A DNA stretch of 63,382 nt from Chloroflexota bacterium (GTDB lineage: Bacteria > Chloroflexota > Anaerolineae > Aggregatilineales > Phototrophicaceae). Below are positions 16,796 to 24,173 of this stretch, piece after piece. The notes beneath the pieces are model-generated. The model was not told where the DNA came from. It searched no databases and saw nothing but the letters and a program-made list of their open reading frames with translations. The stretch is taken from positions 144,877-208,258 of the forward strand of contig WTGN01000013.1 of NCBI GenBank assembly GCA_011523545.1, read 5' to 3'. Position 1 is the first letter of the stretch. Each line of letters begins with the position of its first letter. Both the position numbers and the translations under genes were made by a program.

Positions 16796-17436
16796 GTGAA
16801 TTGTTCGCCCCAAGCTTGGGGATCGGCAAACCATTGGCGTATTAGGTGAAGCTGTGCCTCGTTCAATTTGCCTCGTTCCAATGTCTGCTCAAGCAATATG
16901 TCAAAGTTCGTCAAGGTTTCCAGCCGGAGACCAGCCATTTCGAATGCAACATGTGCCTCTGGAAATCCGTAGCTTATTATGGCCAGGGCGCACTCAACAA
17001 TTGCGCCTTTTGCACGTAACGCTTCCACCGCTTCAAGCGCGCTGCCACCGGTTGACACGTGGTCTTCCACCAGCAAGACACGCTTGTTTGCTACGTCCCC
17101 GCCTTCTATCAGCTGCCGCTTGCCGTGTGCCTTGCTCGCCGTACGAATGAACACCGATGGCGTACGCGTTGTATATGCCAGGGCTGAACTATGTGGTACG
17201 CCACCTACAGCTACCCCAGCAATCACATCGAAGTGCAAGTTTCGTTCATCAATTGTGGATTGAAATCCGTCCACGATTAATCGCCACGCGTCAGGATGAT
17301 AAACCAAAACGCGATTATCAACATAAACTGGCGACCGCAAACCTGATGTGAAGATGTAGGGGGATTCCGGAGAAAATGTAACCGCGCCGACGTCAAGCAA
17401 GACTCTCGCGATGGAATGCTCTAAGCCTACGTTCAT
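16792..17436 (-). CDS. pyrE: Orotate phosphoribosyltransferase
   Basis: PyrE joins orotate and PRPP to form OMP. The PRPP-binding loop is VLLVEDHVSTGGSALEAVEAL (residues about 120-140). The N-terminal SPYIFTSGLRSPVYVDNR is the usual OPRTase lid and substrate region. At 214 residues it has a normal length. It overlaps the end of pyrD by 44 bp and touches pyrF by 4 bp. Its base composition is visibly more AT-rich than its neighbours (one 60-bp stretch near 16861 is about 42% GC by hand count). That could mean the operon acquired this gene from another source. Confidence 0.93.
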   Translation of the reverse strand: MNVGLEHSIARVLLDVGAVTFSPESPYIFTSGLRSPVYVDNRVLVYHPDAWRLIVDGFQSTIDERNLHFDVIAGVAVGGVPHSSALAYTTRTPSVFIRTASKAHGKRQLIEGGDVANKRVLLVEDHVSTGGSALEAVEALRAKGAIVECALAIISYGFPEAHVAFEMAGLRLETLTNFDILLEQTLERGKLNEAQLHLIRQWFADPQAWGEQFT

Positions 17437-18571
17437 GCCGCGCGAGCTCGCTTTCGATTATGGCGGCGGCGAACGGACCGCGAAACACAAGCGCTGTCCA
17501 ATATTGCCCAGCCTTGACGCCGAGTCGCTTGTATTCACGAAGGCTAGCGCCATCGACGATGCCGCCGCAGGCAATTACGTCGATAGCATAACGCTTTCGA
17601 TTCTTTTCTGCAAGCAACAGCCTAACAGAATTCAGCGCCTCAGGGTGCAGCTCGCCACCGCCAAGGCCCGCGTGGACATTGTCGTCGTCCGGGCTGGGTT
17701 TTGGCAGCGTATTGGTCGCCACGACAGCCCGCACGCCCACATCAGAAAACACTTGCATCAGCGTATGGTATTGCTCTGGCGCTAGCCCCGGACTAATTTT
17801 GACCCAGAGCGGAATCTCGACTTCGCGCGCGCGCAGGCTCTGGATGAATGCGCTGCAAAGCTGCCTCGTCTCCGCTTCCAGCTGATAGCCCTGCGGATCA
17901 TCCTCGGTGTTGGGGCAGCTGATATTGAGCGTGAACCAGGTTGGGCGGACGCCGGCGTCGAGGAAGAACTCAAGCGATTCGACAACATCGCGGGTCTGCT
18001 CGTCGATATTCGCGACGCCGGGGGACGCGGCGATGTTGATGCCGAATTCCTTCGGCAGCTTGCTTCGGTTCAGGCCGAGGAAGCGGGCGGCCGCGCGCGC
18101 GCCCGGACTGCGCAAGCCGACGCGGTTTTGCGTCGAGCGCGTGCTTTCATGCCGCCAGACGACCGTGCCGGTGTTGCCGATGCGCGGATGACGCGTGAAA
18201 GAGCCAAATTCGACCGGGCCCGCAAGCGCCGGTACGATGCGCCAGCCGGGCATGATATTGTCTCCTGCGCTGACCGCATGCAAGGCCTCGTCTTCGTTGG
18301 CGAATCCATCCCCCTTGACCAATCCAGCTGCCAGCATCAATCGCTGCGATAGGCGCGCGCCGCCCAGGTCGGTAGCGTATTCGTACGTCGTGAGGCGGTG
18401 CAGCGCGTCGGCAATCGGGACGCACAATGGCGCGTTATCCAGGAAGCGCAGCCAACGAAGCAGCCTCTCATGCGCCGCTTGCGCCGTTCGCTGAAACAGT
18501 ACGAAAGGCGCGAGAGTCTCAAAGGCGGCCGCCAAGCCGCGCAGCAGCCAGATTCTAAACAGCGCGCTCAT
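17393..18571 (-). CDS. pyrD: Dihydroorotate dehydrogenase, class-2 length with a catalytic Cys
   Basis: PyrD oxidises dihydroorotate to orotate using FMN. The 392-residue length and the hydrophobic, amphipathic N-terminus (MSALFRIWLLRG onward) match the membrane-bound, quinone-using class 2. The FMN region LAAGLVKGDG and the NISCPN motif near the middle are clear. In class 2 the catalytic base is normally Ser (NISSPN); here it is Cys, as in class 1. The C-terminal motif IACGGIVDG binds the FMN phosphate. There is no pyrK electron-transfer subunit nearby. The ATG at 18571 overlaps the pyrC stop as ATGA; the longer frame to 18655 runs inside pyrC and is rejected. Confidence 0.92.
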   Translation of the reverse strand: MSALFRIWLLRGLAAAFETLAPFVLFQRTAQAAHERLLRWLRFLDNAPLCVPIADALHRLTTYEYATDLGGARLSQRLMLAAGLVKGDGFANEDEALHAVSAGDNIMPGWRIVPALAGPVEFGSFTRHPRIGNTGTVVWRHESTRSTQNRVGLRSPGARAAARFLGLNRSKLPKEFGINIAASPGVANIDEQTRDVVESLEFFLDAGVRPTWFTLNISCPNTEDDPQGYQLEAETRQLCSAFIQSLRAREVEIPLWVKISPGLAPEQYHTLMQVFSDVGVRAVVATNTLPKPSPDDDNVHAGLGGGELHPEALNSVRLLLAEKNRKRYAIDVIACGGIVDGASLREYKRLGVKAGQYWTALVFRGPFAAAIIESELARHERRLRAFHRESLA

Positions 18572-19644
18572 GCCACAAACCCGAAGAGATTCCGGCCAAA
18601 GCCCGGCGGGCTCAAAACTTGATCGCCATCGTAAACCTTGTGCCCGCGGATCCACACTTCAAGGACTTTGCCGCAGACGCGCATGCCTTCAAAAGGCGAC
18701 CAGCCGCATTTTGTCCGCAGCTGATCGCGCGCTACCAGATAGTGATAGTCGGCGTCGACAAGCGTATATGTCTTGGGCAGCGGCGTGATGCGCCAGATGC
18801 GCTGCACATTCAGCGAGACCATGTCGCATGCCTGCTGCAGGTCGAGGCGGCCGTCTTTGACCGCCTGCAGCAGCAAGGGCAGCGTGGTCTCGAGGCCGGG
18901 CACGCCGTAGGCAGGCTCATCCGCTTCCTTCTCGGCGATGGTATGGGGCGCGTGGTCGGATTCGATGATGTCAACCACGCCCAAGCGAATGGCGCGCCAA
19001 AGCGCACGCTGGTCGGATTTGCGCTTGAGCTCCGGCTTCATCAGGCCGAAAGCGCCCAACGTCGGCAAGTCGTCCTCGGACAAAAACAGGTGATGCGGGC
19101 AGACGCCCACCGTAATCGGCAGGCCATCCTGTTTCGCCTGCGTCAGGAGCTTGATTTCGTATTCGCTGCTGATGTGCAGGAAATGCGTCGGCTGGCGGTA
19201 TTTGCGAACCAGGTCCAAGATATTGGCGACCGTCTCCTCTTCGGCGTGCACGGCGATGATGCGGTTGGGCGTCCAGGCGCGGTAATGCCGCTCGCGCATG
19301 GCGCTGGATGCAATAAGCAGATCGCCGGTGGTCGAGTTGTTGTACATCTTCAAGCCGCAAACGCGCGAGGCGATGCTCTCGTACTCGGCGCTGTTGTCCG
19401 CTTGCGAGGCGCCAAAATACAGGCCCCAATCACAATACGCGCTCTTGTCGATGCGCGCCAGCTTGTCGCTCAAGAGCGCGTCATCAATCGTTGAAGGCGC
19501 TGTATTGGGCATATCAAAGACCGCCCAATAACCGCCGGCGATGGCGGCTTTTGTCTCCGAGGCGAAGCTGCCTTTGTGCGACCAGTCCAGATCGCGCAGG
19601 TGGGTATGCGGGTCGATCATGCCGTGAATCTTGATCGGCGGCAT
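18568..19644 (-). CDS. pyrC: Dihydroorotase
   Basis: PyrC closes carbamoyl aspartate to dihydroorotate. This is an amidohydrolase-fold enzyme of 358 residues. Motifs are the metal site MIDPHTHLRDLDWSHKG with its HxH pair, FDMPNTAPST, VHAEEE, FLHISSEYEI, CPHHLFLSEDDL and the essential Asp in IESDHAPHTIAEKE. The usual carboxylated Lys is expected near GLKMYNNSTTG. The ATG at 19644 shares its A with the pyrB stop (TGATG), so translation is coupled. The frame extends upstream to 19824 but only inside pyrB. Confidence 0.94.
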   Translation of the reverse strand: MPPIKIHGMIDPHTHLRDLDWSHKGSFASETKAAIAGGYWAVFDMPNTAPSTIDDALLSDKLARIDKSAYCDWGLYFGASQADNSAEYESIASRVCGLKMYNNSTTGDLLIASSAMRERHYRAWTPNRIIAVHAEEETVANILDLVRKYRQPTHFLHISSEYEIKLLTQAKQDGLPITVGVCPHHLFLSEDDLPTLGAFGLMKPELKRKSDQRALWRAIRLGVVDIIESDHAPHTIAEKEADEPAYGVPGLETTLPLLLQAVKDGRLDLQQACDMVSLNVQRIWRITPLPKTYTLVDADYHYLVARDQLRTKCGWSPFEGMRVCGKVLEVWIRGHKVYDGDQVLSPPGFGRNLFGFVA

Positions 19645-20708
19645 CAGACATACACCCCGCGCAAGACCTTGACCAGCAGCGCCATACGCACGAACATGCC
19701 GTTCTCCATCTGCTCGAAATAGATGGCGCGCCGGTCGCTGTCCAAAATATCGTGATCGTCGCGACTGCCCATTTCGTGCTTGCGCGGCAATGGATGCATC
19801 AGGATAGCATCCGCCGGCGCCCATGACAGCACATCCGGCGTCATGATGAAGCGGTCTTTGATGGTCTCGTATTCATGCATGTCGCCAAAACGCTCTTCCT
19901 GAATCCGCGTCCAATAGATGACATCGGAATCGGCGATAACATCCATCAGATCGTCGGTTTGGTAGACGCTGACGGCCTGCGCTTCAATGAGATTGCTAAT
20001 GTCCGCAGGCATGGCCAGGCTCTCAGGCGCGACCAGGCACAGGCGTACATCGGCGGCATCATAATAAGCGATCAGCTTGGCCAGTGAGTGCACCGTGCGG
20101 CCATGTTTGAGGTCGCCCACGAGGGTTATCGTCAGGCCGTCAAGCGATTTCTTCTGGTCATAGATAGTGAAGATATCGAGCAATGCCTGCGTTGGATGCT
20201 CGCCGATGCCATCGCCGCCGCTGATGGCCACCGTCGGGTTGTCAATGCGCTGGTTCAGCAGGTCGAGGTAAAAGCCGGCTTCGTATGAGGAGCCGATCTC
20301 CGGGTGCCGCAGCACAATCACATCAGCGTAACAGCCGGTGGCGCGAATGGTGTCGGACAAGTTCTCGCCCTTGTACATGGAGGAGAAACGGACGCCGTTG
20401 CTGACGGCGATCACATCACCGCCGAGGCGCCGCATGGCCGCCTGGAAGGACATATCGGTGCGCGTGCTGGCTTCGAAGAAGAGCGACGCCATCACCTTGC
20501 CGGCGCAAAGTTCGGTCAGCCCGCGGTCCTGGCTGCGGATGCGCTTGCGGATTGATGTCGCCGCATTGAATAGGATATCGAGGTCGCGCCGCTGGAATTG
20601 GTCGACGGAGATGATGTGCTTGCCCAGAAAGTCGCCGTGAATGGGAAGTGGCTGATAATTGAATGCGTGCTTGCTGATGGAAGATTCGCTCTCGCTTGCG
20701 CTTGCCAA
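19644..20708 (-). CDS. pyrB: Aspartate carbamoyltransferase catalytic chain
   Basis: PyrB makes carbamoyl aspartate, the first committed pyrimidine step. It is the first gene of the operon and has 354 residues, about 40 longer than the E. coli chain because of an N-terminal tail. The carbamoyl phosphate motif reads FFEASTRTDMSF: the Ser, Thr and Arg that bind phosphate are kept, but the second Arg of the usual STRTR is Asp. Other motifs are VLRHPEIGSS, GGDGIGEHPTQALLDIFTI and MHPLPRKHEM. The start is a TTG at 20708 with GGGGG about 5 nt upstream. No pyrI or pyrR is nearby, and I see no attenuator in the leader beyond repeat elements. Confidence 0.94.
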   Translation of the reverse strand: MASASESESSISKHAFNYQPLPIHGDFLGKHIISVDQFQRRDLDILFNAATSIRKRIRSQDRGLTELCAGKVMASLFFEASTRTDMSFQAAMRRLGGDVIAVSNGVRFSSMYKGENLSDTIRATGCYADVIVLRHPEIGSSYEAGFYLDLLNQRIDNPTVAISGGDGIGEHPTQALLDIFTIYDQKKSLDGLTITLVGDLKHGRTVHSLAKLIAYYDAADVRLCLVAPESLAMPADISNLIEAQAVSVYQTDDLMDVIADSDVIYWTRIQEERFGDMHEYETIKDRFIMTPDVLSWAPADAILMHPLPRKHEMGSRDDHDILDSDRRAIYFEQMENGMFVRMALLVKVLRGVYV

Positions 20709-20748
20709 TGAGACCCCCTGTCCTAGATTTCCACTAGCGAACCAGCCG

Positions 20749-20865
20749 TGTAGGGGCGACTTATCAAGTCGCGCGAAAATGTATCTTTTCGCTAAAATGG
20801 GCGACCCAGCGGCTCGCCCCTACAGCACCATATTTCGGTGGGCGACCCAATGGCTCGCCCCTACA
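20749..20865. repeat. Cluster of three palindromic elements upstream of pyrB
   Basis: A left half (TGTAGGGGCGACTTATCAAG), an AT-rich spacer and two right halves ending CGCCCCTACA fill the gap between pyrB and fhs. The first element has the stem CGACTT/AAGTCG, a variant not seen elsewhere in the window. Confidence 0.8.
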
Positions 20866-20896
20866 CGTTCTAGACGCGCGACATTGTTTTGCTGAT

Positions 20897-22600
20897 CTAG
20901 AACAAGCCCACCACTTTGCCATCTTCGTCGATATCGACATTCATCGCCGCCGGTCGCCTTCCCAAGCCGGGCATCGTGCGCACATCGCCGCAGAGCGGGT
21001 AGATGAATCCGGCGCCCGCCGACGCGCGAATGTCGGTGATGGTGATGCGAAAGCCATCCGGCGCGCCCTTGAGTTTGGGATTGTCGCTCAAGCTGAGATG
21101 CGTCTTCGCCATGCAGATCGGCAGACTGCGCAGCCCTTGCTCCTCGTACTGGCGGATTTTTCGGCTGGCGGCCGGCGCGTAATCAACGCCGTCGGCGCGG
21201 TAGATTTCGGTCGCGATCGTCTCAATCTTGTCTTTGATCGCCATATCATCGGGATAGAGCAGGCGGAATTCATTCGGCAGCTCACAGGCGGACACGATCA
21301 TTTCCGCCAGTTCGACAGCGCCGGCGCCCCCTTCAGCCCAATGCCGGGCCACGGCGACGCCCGTTGCGCCCGCGGCCAGAGCAATCTCGCGCGCGGCGTC
21401 GATTTCCGCCGCACTGTCATCGGCAAAGACGTTGATGGCAACTACCGGGTTGACACCGAACTTCTTGAGGTTTTCCAGATGGCGCACCATATTGACCGCG
21501 CCCGCTTCGACATCGGCGATGTTTTCCGCCTTGAGCGCCGGGTCAATTGGTTTGCCGGGGACGATGCTGTACTTGCCCGTGTGCGCCTTCAGCGCGCGAA
21601 TCGTGGCAACCAGCACAACGGCATTGGGCTTCAACCCGCTAATGCGCGATTTGATGTTGAAGAACTTCTCCGCGCCGATATCCGCCCCGAAACCGGACTC
21701 GGTGACAACATAGTCGCCGCATTTCATCGCGATCATATCGGCGATGATAGACGAGTTGCCATGGGCGATATTGGCGAAAGGGCCGGCATGCACCAGGGCG
21801 GGACTATTCTCCAGCGTCTGCATCAAATTGGGCTTGATGGCGTCCTTCATCAGCACGGTGGCGGCGCCGGCGGCTCGAATGTCTTCGGCGGTCACCGGAT
21901 TCTTGTCGCGGTCATAGGCGACCACCATTTTCCCGATGCGCTGACGCATGTCCTGCAGCGAGGTCGTCAGCGCCAGGACAGCCATGATCTCCGAGGCGAC
22001 GCTGATATCGTAGCCGGATTGACGCGGCACGCCGTCAAAGCGCGCCCCCAAACCGACGATGATATTGCGCAGCGCCCGGTCGTTGAGATCGACGACACGA
22101 CGCCAGGGGATGTTGTGGATATCGATATTGAGCGCGTTGCCATGATAAATATGGGCGTCCAGCATGGCGGCGATGAGATTGTGGGCGGCGCTGATCGCGT
22201 GATTATCGCCGGTCAGGTGCAGGTTGAAATTCTCCATCGGCACGATCTGGCTGTAACCGCCGCCGGCCGCGCCCCCTTTGATGCCGAAGGTCGGGCCTTG
22301 CGAGGGCTGGCGCACTGTGATGACAGCCCGCTTGCCGATATGCCGCATCGCCTGGCCGATGCCGACTGTGGTGGTGGATTTGCCCTCGCCCAGAGGCGTC
22401 GGCGTGATGGCCGTCACATCGACATATTTGGCGTCCGGCCTTGATTTGAGGCGGTCGAGGGCGTCGAGCTTGATCTTGGCGACGTGCTTGCCATAAAGTT
22501 CGAGATCAGCCTCCGGGTCCAGCCCCATTTCTTCGGCGATCTCGTTGATATGGATGAGCTTTGCCTGCTGTGCGATTGCCAGGTCGGATGGCATGTTCAT
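20897..22600 (-). CDS. fhs: Formate-tetrahydrofolate ligase
   Basis: Fhs uses ATP to make 10-formyl-tetrahydrofolate from formate, feeding one-carbon metabolism or the methyl branch of the Wood-Ljungdahl route. The protein has 567 residues, the normal length, with the ATP-binding loop TPTPLGEGKSTTTVGIGQAM and PSQGPTFGIKGGAAGGGYSQI. MENFNLHLTGDNHAI, GARFDGVPRQSGYDISVASEIMA and the Lys-rich monovalent-cation region follow the family. It is a single gene. It is divergent from the MFS gene with a 205-bp intergenic region. Nothing nearby indicates whether it serves acetogenesis or biosynthesis. Confidence 0.95.
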   Translation of the reverse strand: MNMPSDLAIAQQAKLIHINEIAEEMGLDPEADLELYGKHVAKIKLDALDRLKSRPDAKYVDVTAITPTPLGEGKSTTTVGIGQAMRHIGKRAVITVRQPSQGPTFGIKGGAAGGGYSQIVPMENFNLHLTGDNHAISAAHNLIAAMLDAHIYHGNALNIDIHNIPWRRVVDLNDRALRNIIVGLGARFDGVPRQSGYDISVASEIMAVLALTTSLQDMRQRIGKMVVAYDRDKNPVTAEDIRAAGAATVLMKDAIKPNLMQTLENSPALVHAGPFANIAHGNSSIIADMIAMKCGDYVVTESGFGADIGAEKFFNIKSRISGLKPNAVVLVATIRALKAHTGKYSIVPGKPIDPALKAENIADVEAGAVNMVRHLENLKKFGVNPVVAINVFADDSAAEIDAAREIALAAGATGVAVARHWAEGGAGAVELAEMIVSACELPNEFRLLYPDDMAIKDKIETIATEIYRADGVDYAPAASRKIRQYEEQGLRSLPICMAKTHLSLSDNPKLKGAPDGFRITITDIRASAGAGFIYPLCGDVRTMPGLGRRPAAMNVDIDEDGKVVGLF

Positions 22601-22742
22601 TGTCGGTCCGCCTTCGAATGTTTGACGCAGGTCTGCAATGACGGCTCAATGGATCAACAGTTGCATGAATCGCAGCGAGTCGTTTCTATATGTACTTTAA
22701 CACACTCAAGCTTGATTCTAGCATGGGGCAAGCAGATTGACT

Positions 22743-22769
22743 GTCAATTCCCCAATTGACCCTTATAAT
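22743..22769 (+). promoter_or_regulatory. Inverted repeat beside a -10 box upstream of the MFS gene
   Basis: GTCAATT-CCCC-AATTGAC (22743-22760) is a perfect 7-bp inverted repeat ending 3 bp before TATAAT (22764-22769). A TTGACT lies at 22737-22742, but 21 bp away, which is long for a -35. The inverted repeat sits where a regulator would block RNA polymerase. Confidence 0.45.
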
Positions 22770-22805
22770 CTGACGATCTGGACAGCAATGCGAGAGGTCT
22801 AAGGC

Positions 22806-24104
22806 GTGCGGCTCTTGACGGCGAGCGCGCCGGGGCGCAGCAGGTTGGTCTCGGCGAGCCCGGTCTATTTTGGCTGGATCATCTGGCTGGTCGCTTTGAT
22901 CGGCGCGATTTGCAGCTCGCCCGGGCAGAGCTTTTCGGTCTCGCTATTCATGGACGCCTTCATTGAAGACTTTGGCCTCGACCGTACGACGGTCAGCGGG
23001 TTGTACGGCGCCGGCACATTTGCCGCCTCTTTGAGCTTGACCTGGATCGGTCGACAGATTGATGCGCGGGGCAACCGCCGGGTCGGCGTGGCGATTGGCT
23101 TGCTCTTTTCCGTCGTGCTGGTGTCGGCCTCCTTGATCAATGGCCCGATCATGCTGTTCTTCGCTTTTGCCGGAATGCGCGGCTTGGGGCAAGGCGGCTT
23201 GACGCTGGTGAGCTCGACGGCGCTGGCGAACTGGTTTCGACATCGGCGCGGCCGCATGATGTCGCTGCTGGCCTTGGCATTCGCTCTCTTTCAGGGCATC
23301 TACATCAATCTGCTGCGCCTGCTGCTGGAGGCGCTGGATTGGCGGCAAGTCATGGTCATTTTGGGCGTCGGCGTCGCCGTGCTGGCGCTGCCCTCCTTCG
23401 CGCTGCTAATGCGGAATCGGCCGGAACAATATGGCCTGCTGCCCGACAATGAGACGGCCCGTGATGACCTCCTGGAAGACCAACGAGCCGACGCTGAAGA
23501 CAATTGGACGCTGCGAGAGGCCATGCGCACACCCATATTGTGGATCTTCATCCTCGCGCGCATGCTGCCATCCGCCTGGGGCACCGGCCTCATTTTGCAC
23601 CAGGTCTCGATTTTTGCCGTTCTCGGCCACAGCGCCCAAGTCGCCACCGAAACCTTCGCGCTGATTTCGCTCTTTGCCGCCGCGTCCGCCCTGCTGGCCG
23701 GTTATCTGATCGATCGATTCCAGCCCAGTTTCGTCGTTGTGCTGCAGATGCTGGCCCTGCTTTGCGCCTGCGCCTTGGCGATAATGATGCGGGAGACCTG
23801 GCAGCTGGTCGTCTATGGCTTGGCTTTTGGTTTGGGCATGGGCATTGGCTATGTCTTCGATGGCGCGGTCTGGCCCAATCTCTTCGGGCGCCAATTTCAG
23901 GGAGAAATCCGCGGCTTCGTATACACATCCAGTGTAATCGGCAGCGCGATCGGCCCGGCGCTTTTCGGCTTAAGCTTCGATAATAGCGGCGGCTATGCGC
24001 CGGCACTGTGGCTGGGCGCGGCTTTGAGCCTGGCCCTGCTGCTGGCGGCGCTTTTCACGCCTCCGCCGCGGCGTAATGACGACACGCCGGCCGCCGTAAC
24101 GTAA
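22806..24104 (+). CDS. Major facilitator superfamily transporter
   Basis: A 432-residue carrier with about 12 hydrophobic segments. The first helix is FGWIIWLVALIGAICSSPG, and SFSVSLFMDAFIEDFGLDRTTVSGLYGAGTFAAS resembles the oxalate/formate or monocarboxylate antiporter group. The loop after helix 2 reads GRQIDARGNRRVGV, the usual MFS G-x-x-x-D-x-x-G-R-R type signature. RPEQYGLLPD in the central loop is common in this group. The start is GTG with GAGAGGT about 8 nt upstream. Substrate unknown; a carboxylate is only a family-level guess. Confidence 0.85.
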   Translation: MRLLTASAPGRSRLVSASPVYFGWIIWLVALIGAICSSPGQSFSVSLFMDAFIEDFGLDRTTVSGLYGAGTFAASLSLTWIGRQIDARGNRRVGVAIGLLFSVVLVSASLINGPIMLFFAFAGMRGLGQGGLTLVSSTALANWFRHRRGRMMSLLALAFALFQGIYINLLRLLLEALDWRQVMVILGVGVAVLALPSFALLMRNRPEQYGLLPDNETARDDLLEDQRADAEDNWTLREAMRTPILWIFILARMLPSAWGTGLILHQVSIFAVLGHSAQVATETFALISLFAAASALLAGYLIDRFQPSFVVVLQMLALLCACALAIMMRETWQLVVYGLAFGLGMGIGYVFDGAVWPNLFGRQFQGEIRGFVYTSSVIGSAIGPALFGLSFDNSGGYAPALWLGAALSLALLLAALFTPPPRRNDDTPAAVT

Positions 24105-24173
24105 ATGGAATAATGCAGCATACAAGGAACATCGTTTACATTTTTTCGGCAGTTCAGTTTTCGGCCGTCTTAT

